64,000 nt of DNA from Chryseobacterium daecheongense. GTDB lineage: Bacteria; Bacteroidota; Bacteroidia; Flavobacteriales; Weeksellaceae. This document shows positions 16,532 through 25,518 of the stretch, piece by piece; the stretch's first letter is position 1, and each line of letters opens with the position of its first letter. Under the pieces are notes generated by a model. It ran no database searches. It was not told the origin of the DNA and saw only the letters and a list, made by a program, of their open reading frames with translations. The position numbers were made by a program, and so were the translations under genes. Where the stretch lies: assembly GCA_027920525.1 (NCBI GenBank), contig CP115858.1:4030001-4094000 (forward strand). The letters run 5' to 3'.

Positions 16532-17062
16532 ATGTCTTCAAATAGAGAGAAAAAATTAAATAAATCAGACGTCAGAATAGGCATTTGGAAGTTTGTTCTG
16601 TCTTTTGTTGTCCTGGCTGCTGTTTCTTTCACCAGCGTATTTTTCTTTTTTAAAAGCTATGATGCCCAAACGGAAGGGGTAAGCCGTGATGCGGAAGCCT
16701 ACAGAGAATTACTGGGCCGCAGCGATATTCTTAGAGTTCAGGTGGATACTATTTTCAGCAGAATGAGCAGGCTCAACAGAGTGGAAAATGATATTTTCCT
16801 AAGAAATGATATTATAGACAATGTGAATAATGCTAAAAACATTATGGGAAAAGACAGTGCGGATAATTTTAAGCATTATGCTGTCTTAATGAAACAAATA
16901 AGTCCGATGCTGACTTTGAAAAATCGTATTGTAGAGGTTTCCAACCAGAAAAAAATCGCAATAAGAGATGTCAACGGATGCATGGGGAAAGTAGGAAGTA
17001 TGGAAAAGGTACTGAAGATAGATCCTACCAGAAAGTTTACAGGAAGTCGAAGAAAAAGATAA
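16532..17062 (+). CDS. tssO: T6SSiii membrane protein TssO
   Basis: A 176-residue inner-membrane protein with one N-terminal transmembrane helix (WKFVLSFVVLAAVSFTSVFF, about residues 18-37) and a mostly helical periplasmic part (YDAQTEGVSRDAEAYRELLG, SRMSRLNRVENDIFLR). This fits TssO, one of the subtype-iii proteins thought to replace the TssJLM membrane complex in Bacteroidota. A TTG at 16478 would give an 18-residue extension that does not look like protein, so the ATG at 16532 is used. It leads a run tssO-tssO2-PKD-tssR with gaps of 3-45 bp. The call rests on the gene order, size and topology. Confidence 0.7.
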   Translation: MSSNREKKLNKSDVRIGIWKFVLSFVVLAAVSFTSVFFFFKSYDAQTEGVSRDAEAYRELLGRSDILRVQVDTIFSRMSRLNRVENDIFLRNDIIDNVNNAKNIMGKDSADNFKHYAVLMKQISPMLTLKNRIVEVSNQKKIAIRDVNGCMGKVGSMEKVLKIDPTRKFTGSRRKR

Positions 17063-17065
17063 GTT

Positions 17066-17587
17066 ATGCAGGGACACATCACATTATCCAAAAAAGAAAA
17101 GCAATATCAATTTTTTTATTTGATTTTAATGCTTTTGGCAGCACTCATATTTTTAGGAATTATTTTCCTGAAAAGATTCAAATCGCCATTTTCTGAAGAT
17201 GATATTATTGCCATTCAGAAACTTGAACAAAAAGCCAAATTTGATCAGCAACAAAAATTAACCCAGCGTTTGCAGGATAGTACTTTCATCCAGGTGAGCA
17301 GACTTACGGATGAAACCACAGAACCTTTTGTGGAAAATTCTATTCAGACAGGGATTAATGATATTAATAACAGCTTTGGTCCGGAATATATAGACATCAG
17401 AAAAGATGCTTATCCCCAGATTGCACAATTCTATAAAATGTATTTTGAGGACAAAAAGATCATCTCAAGAACTACAGAAGATATCAAACTCTTTCAAAAA
17501 CAGTATCAGGATTGCCTGATCGGACTTAAAGAAACCAAAGACCGTGTCTTTCAGCGACAGAATGCATTAAAAGAAAGAACCCAGTAA
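17066..17587 (+). CDS. Second TssO-like T6SSiii membrane protein
   Basis: A 173-residue protein with the same layout as its neighbour: a charged cytoplasmic start, one transmembrane helix (FFYLILMLLAALIFLGIIFL, about residues 16-35), and a helical periplasmic domain (LEQKAKFDQQQKLTQRLQDS; coiled-coil-like end KDRVFQRQNALKERT). It starts 3 bp after tssO. It is probably a TssO paralogue or TssP, a second single-pass subunit of the subtype-iii membrane complex. I cannot decide between these names from the sequence alone. Confidence 0.6.
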   Translation: MQGHITLSKKEKQYQFFYLILMLLAALIFLGIIFLKRFKSPFSEDDIIAIQKLEQKAKFDQQQKLTQRLQDSTFIQVSRLTDETTEPFVENSIQTGINDINNSFGPEYIDIRKDAYPQIAQFYKMYFEDKKIISRTTEDIKLFQKQYQDCLIGLKETKDRVFQRQNALKERTQ

Positions 17588-17632
17588 ACGGTAAAAACTA
17601 ATACTCAATCAATCACACATCACATTATAACT

Positions 17633-18544
17633 ATGAATTATTTTCAAAAGAACAAAAAGAACATTATTATCGGTGTTATAGCGACATTGCTGATTGCGGC
17701 TCTTGTTGCACTCTGGTTGCAGAAAAAGGTCATTCATTCTGCAGATGATATTGTAGGGGTTGTATATCCATCTACATTAAGTGTAGGGGATACATTGGTA
17801 TTTGAAGATAAAACACAATTTGCCAAAAGCAAAAAATGGAACTTCGGAGACGGGACAACTTCTGAGAAAAGCAGTGGTATCCACTTTTATAACAAACCGG
17901 GATATTATCCGGTAACGCTTATTATCGATAATAAATACTCTAAATCCTTCCCTGTACTGGTTTCTGCCAGAGCAATTCAGAAAGCAAAAGATACAGCGAT
18001 GGTAAAAACAACCATAGATGCACCATTACGGGCTATGCAATTCGAGAATGTACAGTTTCGTGCGATCTCCGATGCTAAACAGTTCAGCTGGAAATTCGGG
18101 GAAAGCGGAACTACGGATTCTAAAGATAAGCTAGCAATCTACTCCTATAAAGAACCGGGAGATTATATTGTTACTTTATACACGGATGAAAGCATTGAAC
18201 CGATTATACACCACATTAGAATTGATCCTTCTTATGATGCATTAAATGATCAGGATGTAAGCGTAGAAGACGCCTATGCAAAAATCGATAATGATTTTAA
18301 ATATCATTTGCAGCAGATTGCCAACGGGAGTAATTTCAATTCACACTATAATTACCTTCTTCAGAAATACCTTTGTAATAATGAGAATACGGTTGTGAAG
18401 GTGAATGACAGTAAAGTAAATAACTTTTACATGTATTGCGCGGGACTTCAGTTTGATAAAAATAATGTTATTCAGACCGTTAAGGTAAATTTTGATGATA
18501 CACAGAATTGTGTAACCAAAGTGGATATTAACCAAAGTAAATAA
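17633..18544 (+). CDS. T6SS-associated PKD-domain membrane protein
   Basis: A 303-residue protein anchored by one N-terminal helix (NIIIGVIATLLIAALVALWL, residues 10-29). Two PKD-like beta-sandwich modules follow: KKWNFGDGTTSEKSSG with PGYYPVTLIIDN (about residues 60-105) and FSWKFGESGTTDSKD with PGDYIVTLYTDE (about 140-190). A C-terminal helical and beta region contains two Cys. PKD repeats usually mediate protein or glycan contacts in the periplasm. It lies between tssO-like genes and tssR with 45-bp gaps, so it probably belongs to the subtype-iii envelope complex. It could correspond to TssP or TssQ; not resolved. Confidence 0.65.
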   Translation: MNYFQKNKKNIIIGVIATLLIAALVALWLQKKVIHSADDIVGVVYPSTLSVGDTLVFEDKTQFAKSKKWNFGDGTTSEKSSGIHFYNKPGYYPVTLIIDNKYSKSFPVLVSARAIQKAKDTAMVKTTIDAPLRAMQFENVQFRAISDAKQFSWKFGESGTTDSKDKLAIYSYKEPGDYIVTLYTDESIEPIIHHIRIDPSYDALNDQDVSVEDAYAKIDNDFKYHLQQIANGSNFNSHYNYLLQKYLCNNENTVVKVNDSKVNNFYMYCAGLQFDKNNVIQTVKVNFDDTQNCVTKVDINQSK

Positions 18545-18588
18545 TTACAACCCTGTATCGGGCACACCAAATTATAAAAGAAAATAGG

Positions 18589-20988
18589 ATGAAAAATAAA
18601 TTTCCTCTAGCAGCATATTATATCGGAGTTTCATTTTTACTGACCAGCTGTCAGGTAAAATTACCATCGAAAAGAACTCCGGAGCCAACGCAATACGGGC
18701 AAATTGATAATGCCTCAGTGATGAATGGTTATCCAAAGAAGTCCGTTCCATGGATTGCCATTTCGGATCGTTCCAGAAATACGGCTTATCTTGATAAAAA
18801 TGACGAAAAATCATATAAAGAAGTAAAATTCTTAGAACCTTTAATGGTCTTAAAGCATAGAGACGGCATGGTAAAAGTAGCCGAGTATATTCCGGACGCT
18901 TTAATGAAAAAAGTTTCTTCGAAGGCTATTAAGACCTATGGATGGATTCCTGAGTCCGAGCTATTGCTTTGGAACAGCTCTTTAAAAGATGAAAAGACCG
19001 GTTATCCGGTAAGGGTTGCTGTGGTACCAAGCAATAGTGATGTTATCAGAAGTGCTGAAAGATATTACAAAAATGATTCGATCATGGTGTTCAACTCTCC
19101 AAGTCTGATCGAAAATGCGAATGTAAAGATACCTAACGGTCAAATTGTATATGTTTACAAACAAGCTGAGAATAACAAAAGATTTTTAGTGGGTAAAAAA
19201 CCGAATATTGACATCGATAGTATCAGCACAGGATTGTATGGATGGGTAAGTTCCAATGTGATTTCAGCATGGGGGGAACGTTCTGCAGTAAAAATGAAGA
19301 ATACAACCGGTGTTACAGAAACGGCTTTAGGGTTACATGAAGGAGCGCCGGGAGGTAGTGATGCCGCAAGCAGGACTGCAATTCTTCTTACGGATGTTAA
19401 TAAGAGAACGCCACTTGAAAATATTTACCCTGTTAAGCTTGCATTAAAAGAAGCACCAACTCCGGATTCTAAAACCAAATATTTTACCAATATCCTGGAC
19501 TATAGTAAGAACTATGTCTTAAATGTATTGGGAGAACCTATTTATTTTGACCGTTATCGTGAGATCACGGAAAGAAATAAAAACATCAATATTGTTTTTG
19601 CTTTAGATATCAGTGCACCTAATGCACTCTATGCTCCGATTGTAAAGTCCCTGTTACAGGACCTGCAGTTAAGATTTGAAAAACCTTCTTATTTCAATTC
19701 TGTAAAATATGGAGTGGTTCTCTATAAAAACAATTCTTGCGGAGATAATGTAGCTGTTTCCAGCTTAAATGCTGATTACAGTAAAATAATCTCTTTCATA
19801 GAAGATAAGATTAATGAGATGAATTGTCCTACCAACAGTGGATATCAACCCGTAAGTGAAGGTTTAACGGCGGCAGGAAATCTTCTTTCAGCGGTTCCTG
19901 ATGAAACGAACCTTGTAATTACAGTGGGGACATCTGCCAACCAGAGCGGGAATATGTATGGCGTAATCAATTCTCTTACGCAAGCACAGGCAAGGCTGAT
20001 CATGTTCCAGACGAGCTCTAGATCATCTGATACGTATAATGACTTCGTTTTGCTGGGGCAAAATGTTGTTTCCAATACGGCAAAAAATATTGCCGAGCTG
20101 AAAAAGCAAAAAATCATTAACCAGAATGATGTTTTAACTAAGAATAACTTTAACCTTGTGGAAGGAGATGAAGGTTTCTTCTCTTTAGACTATCCAAAGC
20201 AAAGTATGTCTCAGGGATTTGTAATATTCCCTAAAAAAGGAGATGTAACGACACCGGGCTATCTGAAAAAATCAGTTGATAGTTTAATTTCACAGGTAAC
20301 CATGGATAATATGTCGATAGATAATTCCCTGAATGCTTATTTCCATTCCTCAGTAGGAGCGGGAAGAACAGATGTGGATCTGAAATATAAATATCTGTAT
20401 CCGGGACTTACCAATCGCGTTCCGGCGGGAATTGCCGCTCAGCTGATCAATTACGGAAGTCCGTTTCTGGTAAAAGGGTATATTCCAAAAGATCTTAAAG
20501 ATTATAAACCAGGTCTTGAAAAAGGAATTCTGATCTCTGAAACAGAATATGATAACCTAAAAGCTTTCTATAGGGAAGTATATGAGAAAACTGGTCCGGC
20601 AAGAGCAGACTTCAACCAGTCAAAAGCAATTAAAGAATATGTTCGTCTTGTTAAAAAATATAATCCGACAACAACATTCATAGATAAAGGTGATCTTTAT
20701 GAGCAGCCTATGTCTTATGCGGTGGGATTGACGACAGGTTTCGATTTGTCTGAAGAAGAGCTAATGTCAAAATATAAGCTTAAAGGATGGAGAAAATCTA
20801 AGATCGTTCTAAATGAAACAGTAAGAAAATATTTCCTTAACTACAAAGAATTGGGAGAAAGATTGCTTACTCACAGAAATAATCCGGCGGTGAAAATCCA
20901 GCAAAACGGACAGACTTTCTATTGGCTAAATGAATATTTTATGCCGACCATGCTTCCGGTAGAGGAACCAGAGTATACAAAACATTAA
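18589..20988 (+). CDS. tssR: T6SSiii lipoprotein TssR
   Basis: A 799-residue lipoprotein; the signal ends FLLTSCQVK, with Cys21 for lipidation. The N-terminal part has SH3-like segments (YKEVKFLEPLMVLKHRDG, KTYGWIPESELLLW). From about residue 325 comes a von Willebrand-A-like domain, NIVFALDISAPNALY with the D-x-S of a metal-binding site, then YGVVLYKNNSCGD. These features and its place next to tssO genes match TssR of Bacteroidota T6SS. TssR is thought to be a periplasmic part of the trans-envelope complex. A terminator follows directly, closing the tssO-tssR operon. Confidence 0.8.
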   Translation: MKNKFPLAAYYIGVSFLLTSCQVKLPSKRTPEPTQYGQIDNASVMNGYPKKSVPWIAISDRSRNTAYLDKNDEKSYKEVKFLEPLMVLKHRDGMVKVAEYIPDALMKKVSSKAIKTYGWIPESELLLWNSSLKDEKTGYPVRVAVVPSNSDVIRSAERYYKNDSIMVFNSPSLIENANVKIPNGQIVYVYKQAENNKRFLVGKKPNIDIDSISTGLYGWVSSNVISAWGERSAVKMKNTTGVTETALGLHEGAPGGSDAASRTAILLTDVNKRTPLENIYPVKLALKEAPTPDSKTKYFTNILDYSKNYVLNVLGEPIYFDRYREITERNKNINIVFALDISAPNALYAPIVKSLLQDLQLRFEKPSYFNSVKYGVVLYKNNSCGDNVAVSSLNADYSKIISFIEDKINEMNCPTNSGYQPVSEGLTAAGNLLSAVPDETNLVITVGTSANQSGNMYGVINSLTQAQARLIMFQTSSRSSDTYNDFVLLGQNVVSNTAKNIAELKKQKIINQNDVLTKNNFNLVEGDEGFFSLDYPKQSMSQGFVIFPKKGDVTTPGYLKKSVDSLISQVTMDNMSIDNSLNAYFHSSVGAGRTDVDLKYKYLYPGLTNRVPAGIAAQLINYGSPFLVKGYIPKDLKDYKPGLEKGILISETEYDNLKAFYREVYEKTGPARADFNQSKAIKEYVRLVKKYNPTTTFIDKGDLYEQPMSYAVGLTTGFDLSEEELMSKYKLKGWRKSKIVLNETVRKYFLNYKELGERLLTHRNNPAVKIQQNGQTFYWLNEYFMPTMLPVEEPEYTKH

Positions 20989-21000
20989 AATCAATTATAG

Positions 21001-21024
21001 GGCGGAATTATTTCCGCCTTTTTT
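21001..21024 (+). terminator. Terminator of the tssO-tssR operon
   Basis: Stem GGCGGAA / TTCCGCC with a 4-base loop and a T6 tail, 13 bases after tssR. Confidence 0.9.
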
Positions 21025-21131
21025 GTATTTACACATATTGAAATCCTGAAGAAATATCTCCGGATTATCAATTCCGGATTATTGCAAAAGAATCATTGCC
21101 AGGGAGTTCTAAAATGTTGCTACATCGATGA

Positions 21132-21147
21132 TCGTAGAACTACTACA
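21132..21147 (+). promoter_or_regulatory. hcp-1 upstream element (inverted repeat tcgtagaactactaca)
   Basis: GTAG-N5-CTAC inverted repeat. It ends 48 bp before the -7 box of hcp-1. The same element is found twice upstream of hcp-2, once at exactly the same distance from its -7 box. Likely an activator binding site. Confidence 0.75.
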
Positions 21148-21195
21148 AATTTGTAAAAATCCATTTGAAAACTTTTATAAAAGCAGCAGGGGTAC

Positions 21196-21203
21196 TATAT
21201 TTG
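21196..21203 (+). promoter_or_regulatory. -7 promoter box of hcp-1
   Basis: TATATTTG, a perfect TAnnTTTG, 52 bases before the start codon. There is no clear TTG at -33, which fits a promoter that needs an activator. Confidence 0.65.
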
Positions 21204-21255
21204 TTGTACATTCATTGAGTTACAATATACAATTAACGATTAAAAATTTACAATC

Positions 21256-21660
21256 ATGGCAGCAAATTCTAGAGGGATTTTAAAATTCAACGGAGGCGAG
21301 GGTCAAAAACTATTAAAACTTAACTATAGCGTTTCCAGATCTACAGATGTATCGGGAAGGGTAGCATCAGATCCTTCAAATGCACTTATAAAACTTACAG
21401 TAGAGGCAACGGAAAAATCTGATATTCTGGAAAGCTTACTTAATGGAAAATATAAGCCGACCACCGGAGAAGTTACATTTAACAAATCTCATGAAGAAGG
21501 TACTTTAATTACTTTAAAGTGGGAAAACGGATATGTTATTCAGCATGAAGTAGATTTCGATGCAGTAGATGAAAACAGTATGCTGATCAGCTTTATCGTA
21601 AGCGCTGAGACCATTCATTATGGTCAGGGTATTTATGAAGGTCTATGGCCATCAAGCTAA
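21256..21660 (+). CDS. hcp: T6SS tube protein Hcp/TssD (copy 1)
   Basis: A 134-residue protein of the Bacteroidota TssD/Hcp family. It begins MAANSRGILKFNGGEGQKLL and is rich in beta strands, with KYKPTTGEVTFNKSHEEGTL and the end SFIVSAETIHYGQG typical of this group. Hcp hexamers stack to form the inner tube expelled by the contracting sheath and may carry cargo. It differs from the second Hcp (33979) at only about ten positions of 134, mostly conservative, plus a shorter tail (WPSS). It is transcribed alone between two terminators, as expected for a protein needed in large amounts. Confidence 0.92.
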   Translation: MAANSRGILKFNGGEGQKLLKLNYSVSRSTDVSGRVASDPSNALIKLTVEATEKSDILESLLNGKYKPTTGEVTFNKSHEEGTLITLKWENGYVIQHEVDFDAVDENSMLISFIVSAETIHYGQGIYEGLWPSS

Positions 21661-22089
21661 TTAAAAAAGGCACATTTAATCCACATTCATAGAAAAAGAC
21701 TGTCCATAAAAAGACAGTCTTTTTTGCCTGAGATAATTTAGATACCCACAGAAAAGACAATCTGAAATCTTTATCAGGGAATACTTTGCCTAAAAGAAAT
21801 CCTGATTGGATATTTTTTTTTACCTTTAAGCCTCACCACAATCGCAAAAATATGCTACCGATACCTGAACATACCTACGGAATTTCTTTCCGTTTATCAC
21901 AGAAACCCGGCAGATTCATTAAGGATCTGCAGATGTGTACTTTACCAATAAGACCCTATTCTGATCATATTATTGCTGATGAGGCTCATGATATTTTAAT
22001 GTAAGAACATTCCTGCTGATGAACTGTACAGGCAGACGTGAAACTATTTGCATACAACAACACAAAACATATTAATAAGAACATTATCA
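21661..22089. other. Intergenic region between hcp-1 and clpV
   Basis: It contains the hcp-1 terminator. A small open frame (21852-22004 from ATG) has no recognisable product, and no TAnnTTTG box was found near clpV. Nothing else is supported. Confidence 0.5.
21693..21725 (+). terminator. Terminator of hcp-1
   Basis: AAAAAGACTGTC, 8-base loop, GACAGTCTTTTTT: 7-bp core stem with A and T flanks. Confidence 0.85.
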
Positions 22090-24585
22090 ATGGGAGTACT
22101 AGTAACCAACGAAACCGTAAAACAGCTTTTTCATATTGCACAATCCATTGCAAGAGAAAATTATAATGCCACATATGGAGCTCCACATCTTTTACAGGCT
22201 TTGATGCACAAAGATATAGGACTTAACGAATTTCTGAAAAATATTGATAAAGACCCTGGATACTTTTATGAATGGGCTGATGTTCGCATAGAAGATTACC
22301 CTAAAACAACCCACCTTCCTGATGATGTGGGACAAGATGAATATGTAGATAAAATTACCGAAGAGGCAGATGACATCAGGCTGAAACTTGGACTTGATGA
22401 GATCACTCCTATTTGTATACTTACTGCTATTGTAAAGCCTCAGGTTGCATTTACATTACAGCAGTTGAAATCCCTTCCCTTAAGAGAGCATGAAATATTC
22501 GCCCTATACAGGAAGGATATGCCTTACGGCACAGCGGAAGATGGTGAATTTTCGTCACTTTTTTCCAATACTTCGGATTTTACGGACGCCTCATTTCCTT
22601 CGATCAAAAACTATTGTGTAGACAGAACAGCACAGGCGAGGCAAGGAACATTGGAAAATATTATCGGACGGGACAAAGAATTGAGGATGCTCGTAGAGAT
22701 CCTTTGCCGAAGAAGCAAACCTAATGTGATTATCATTGGTGAGCCCGGAGTTGGTAAAACAGCTTTAGTAGAAGGCTTTGCTACTGAAATCATCAGGGGA
22801 AATGTTCCGGAAATGCTAAAAAATGCCACTTTATTGGAGTTGGACACAGGAGCACTGCTGGCAGGAACATCCTATAAAGGTGAAATTGAAGATCGCCTTA
22901 AGAAAGTAATTAATGAATGTAAAAAGATTGAAAAAGCTATTTTATTCATCGATGAAATTCATACACTTTTAGATCCAAAGGGGAGCATCGGAAATGTTGC
23001 CAATCTACTGAAGCCTGAATTAGCAAGAGGCGAGATCACGGTTATCGGAGCTACCACTCAGGAGGAATACCGGAAGATTATCGAACCTGAACAGGCCTTT
23101 AACAGACGCTTTGAGGTATTGACGGTAAATGAACCGGATGAGAAAACCTGTGTGAAAATGATCGATGTTCTTCTTGAAGGTTACAAAAAACACCATAACA
23201 TTGAGGTTGAAAAAACAGCCCTTCCGGAATGTGTACGTTTAGCGAAGCGCTATTCAAAAGGTAAAAAACTTCCTGATGCGGCGATTGATCTGCTGGACAG
23301 GACTATGGCTGCCATCAAAATGCTTGATGAACTTTCCGAAAAAGAGCTGGAGAGCTGGAAAGAAAGTTATGAAGAAATTCTAAAAGAAGAATATCCTGAT
23401 GCTAAGGATCAGGCAGATGAGCTGATATGGACTTATAATTTGTTAAGGGATAAGATCAGCCCTATTTTGTGGGGATCGTTGAGTGAGCAACCTACGATCG
23501 ATAACTCAATGCCTGTAGACCAGATCAAAAAGATCATCGATGATACCCATACTGAGCTTCTTCAGCATGCTTCCATAAAAAGAGAAAAAGTTGACCGTCT
23601 GGAACTGGCGGCAGTGATGGCTGCAAAAACAAATATCCCGATAGGTAAGATTCAGGCACAGGAAAAAGAGAAGCTTCTTAATATGGAATCGCTTCTTATG
23701 AACCGTGTAGTCGGACAGGATCATGCCTTAAAGATCCTTTCTGATGCTATCGTTGAAAACAGAAGCGGACTGAACAAGCCGGGGCAGCCAATCGGATCAT
23801 TCTTTTTACTGGGACCTACAGGAACAGGAAAAACAGAGCTGGCCAAATCAATGGCAGAACTTCTTTTTAATGATGAGAAAGCGATGGTGCGTTTCGATAT
23901 GTCTGAATTTAAAGAAGAACATTCCGCAGCCCTGCTTTATGGAGCTCCCCCGGGATATGTAGGATATGAAGAAGGAGGAATGCTGGTTAATAAAATAAGA
24001 CAGCAACCGTACACAGTCGTTTTATTTGATGAAATTGAAAAAGCCCACCACTCAGTTTTTGATGTATTCCTTCAGATTATGGATGAGGGTAAAGTGCATG
24101 ATAAACTCGGAAAAGAAGGAGATTTCAGTAACGCCCTTATATTATTTACTTCCAACATCGGAAGTGAAGAAATTGTAAAGCAATTTGAAGAAGGTAAGGT
24201 TCCTGAATCATCTTCATTAATGCAGATCATGTCGAACTCCGGAAGATTCAGACCGGAATTTTTGGCAAGGATTACGGAGATCATTCCTTTTGCCCCAATT
24301 ACCGAATCTATTGCAGAAAGGATCTTTAATATTCAGCTGAAATCACTCCATACTTCACTAACCAGACTAGGTATGACGCTTACAATAAGTGACGAGGCTG
24401 TAAAAAACCTTGCTCTTGGAGGCTTTAGCAGTAAATACGGAGCAAGGCAGATCTCAGGTGTTATTCGTGCACAGCTGGCCAGACCTATTTCCAAAATGAT
24501 CGTTCGTGAAGAAGTAAAATCCGGGCAAACAATCCATGTAGGCTGGAATGCTGAAGAGGATAAATTGACATGGAGTGTGGCGTAG
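22090..24585 (+). CDS. clpV: T6SS sheath-recycling ATPase ClpV/TssH
   Basis: An 831-residue ClpB-class AAA+ protein. It has an N-terminal Clp repeat domain (ETVKQLFHIAQSIARENYNA), a first ATPase module with Walker A GEPGVGKT and Walker B ILFIDEIHTLL, a short middle domain (about residues 400-500), a second module with Walker A GPTGTGKT and Walker B VVLFDEIEKAH, and the small D2 domain. ClpV disassembles contracted TssBC sheath so it can be reused. A short middle region and its place between hcp and vgrG separate it from the chaperone ClpB. The start chosen is ATG 22090 (MGVLVTNET), since an upstream TTG at 22048 adds non-conserved residues. It leads a unit with the transglycosylase and vgrG-1. 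Confidence 0.88.
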   Translation: MGVLVTNETVKQLFHIAQSIARENYNATYGAPHLLQALMHKDIGLNEFLKNIDKDPGYFYEWADVRIEDYPKTTHLPDDVGQDEYVDKITEEADDIRLKLGLDEITPICILTAIVKPQVAFTLQQLKSLPLREHEIFALYRKDMPYGTAEDGEFSSLFSNTSDFTDASFPSIKNYCVDRTAQARQGTLENIIGRDKELRMLVEILCRRSKPNVIIIGEPGVGKTALVEGFATEIIRGNVPEMLKNATLLELDTGALLAGTSYKGEIEDRLKKVINECKKIEKAILFIDEIHTLLDPKGSIGNVANLLKPELARGEITVIGATTQEEYRKIIEPEQAFNRRFEVLTVNEPDEKTCVKMIDVLLEGYKKHHNIEVEKTALPECVRLAKRYSKGKKLPDAAIDLLDRTMAAIKMLDELSEKELESWKESYEEILKEEYPDAKDQADELIWTYNLLRDKISPILWGSLSEQPTIDNSMPVDQIKKIIDDTHTELLQHASIKREKVDRLELAAVMAAKTNIPIGKIQAQEKEKLLNMESLLMNRVVGQDHALKILSDAIVENRSGLNKPGQPIGSFFLLGPTGTGKTELAKSMAELLFNDEKAMVRFDMSEFKEEHSAALLYGAPPGYVGYEEGGMLVNKIRQQPYTVVLFDEIEKAHHSVFDVFLQIMDEGKVHDKLGKEGDFSNALILFTSNIGSEEIVKQFEEGKVPESSSLMQIMSNSGRFRPEFLARITEIIPFAPITESIAERIFNIQLKSLHTSLTRLGMTLTISDEAVKNLALGGFSSKYGARQISGVIRAQLARPISKMIVREEVKSGQTIHVGWNAEEDKLTWSVA

Positions 24586-24645
24586 TGTTAAGATAAATCC
24601 ATTTGAAAATGTTTTTATTTTTAATTTAAAATAGTTATTAGTACA

Positions 24646-25494
24646 ATGAAATTTAATTTCAAACATATTGTAACTGGAATGTTGTTGCTGATTTCTTCTC
24701 ATTTTGTAAATGGGCAGTTTCTTTCAGCTTCTGATACTTCCGAAAACAGTGTGAGAAGATATAAAAGTATCATCAGTTCGAACAAAGAGATCGTAGAATT
24801 TATAGAATATTCACTTTCTCAAAAAGGGTTACCCAGGCATCTTAGAAATTTAGCCCTGATTGAATCCGGTTTTGACCGGAAACAAATTTCCGGTGCCGGT
24901 GCGGTAGGTGTATGGCAGTTTATGACAGCACATGCCAATCAATACGGTCTTTCTGAGCAAAGCCGTTCGGATTTATACAGAAGTACCAAAACAGCGGTGA
25001 TTTCCCTGGGGAAGCTGTACAAAAAATACAACAACTGGGTAACTGTAGTTGCTGCTTATAACTGTGGCGAGGGTAATATTTCAAGAGCAATGGATGCTGC
25101 GGGATCTTCGCAATATCATATTTTTAGTAAATATCTTCCCGGAGAAACAATAAACCATGTTAAAAAATATTTAAATGCCTGCTATGCCACAGGTGAATTG
25201 CAAAGCGTTCTGAATGATTATAACAATTCACGCATGAATATGATATTTGAAAACAGGACAGGCAAATATACCGCACCTAATTTAGCTGAAACAGATATCA
25301 ATGCCGGGTTTGACTTAAGTATTATAGCCGAAGAACTGGATGTAGATGTAGATAAAATACTTACCTGGAATCCGGGAATCATGGATGAGCTCAAGCAAAG
25401 CGGCGAAAGCATATTCTATCTGCCGGTAGATCTCATGCCTGATTTTCTTTTAAAAAAGAATAAAATACTGAGCCGCTCTGTCAGGAAGAAATAA
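24646..25494 (+). CDS. Lytic transglycosylase (SLT domain) linked to T6SS
   Basis: A 282-residue exported enzyme; the signal peptide ends near HFVNGQ. The SLT lysozyme-like domain has the catalytic Glu in LALIESGF (about residue 76), then GAGAVGVWQFMTAHANQYGL and VVAAYNCGEGN, as in MltD-type enzymes. A C-terminal LysM-like motif (IIAEELDVDVDKILTWNPGI) probably binds peptidoglycan. Such enzymes cut glycan strands without water. Between clpV (60 bp) and vgrG-1 (24 bp), it probably opens the wall for assembly of the T6SS envelope complex (inference), though a peptidoglycan effector role is possible. Confidence 0.85.
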   Translation: MKFNFKHIVTGMLLLISSHFVNGQFLSASDTSENSVRRYKSIISSNKEIVEFIEYSLSQKGLPRHLRNLALIESGFDRKQISGAGAVGVWQFMTAHANQYGLSEQSRSDLYRSTKTAVISLGKLYKKYNNWVTVVAAYNCGEGNISRAMDAAGSSQYHIFSKYLPGETINHVKKYLNACYATGELQSVLNDYNNSRMNMIFENRTGKYTAPNLAETDINAGFDLSIIAEELDVDVDKILTWNPGIMDELKQSGESIFYLPVDLMPDFLLKKNKILSRSVRKK

Positions 25495-25518
25495 AGTAAT
25501 GATTAAGGTTTAATAATA

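Larger units (their letters stand above)
20989..21255. other. Intergenic regulatory region of hcp-1
   Basis: It holds the tssR terminator, one 16-bp inverted-repeat element and a -7 box, in that order. A half-match to the element (ttgctaca) also occurs at 21117-21124. Confidence 0.6.

Noticed and set aside
21786..22004. Open frame between hcp-1 and clpV, from TTG or from ATG 21852
   Set aside because: No recognisable domain, odd composition (clustered Pro, His) and no promoter box; probably chance.
22048..22089. Upstream TTG start of clpV
   Set aside because: Adds 14 residues not expected in ClpV; ATG 22090 begins the conserved N-terminal domain.
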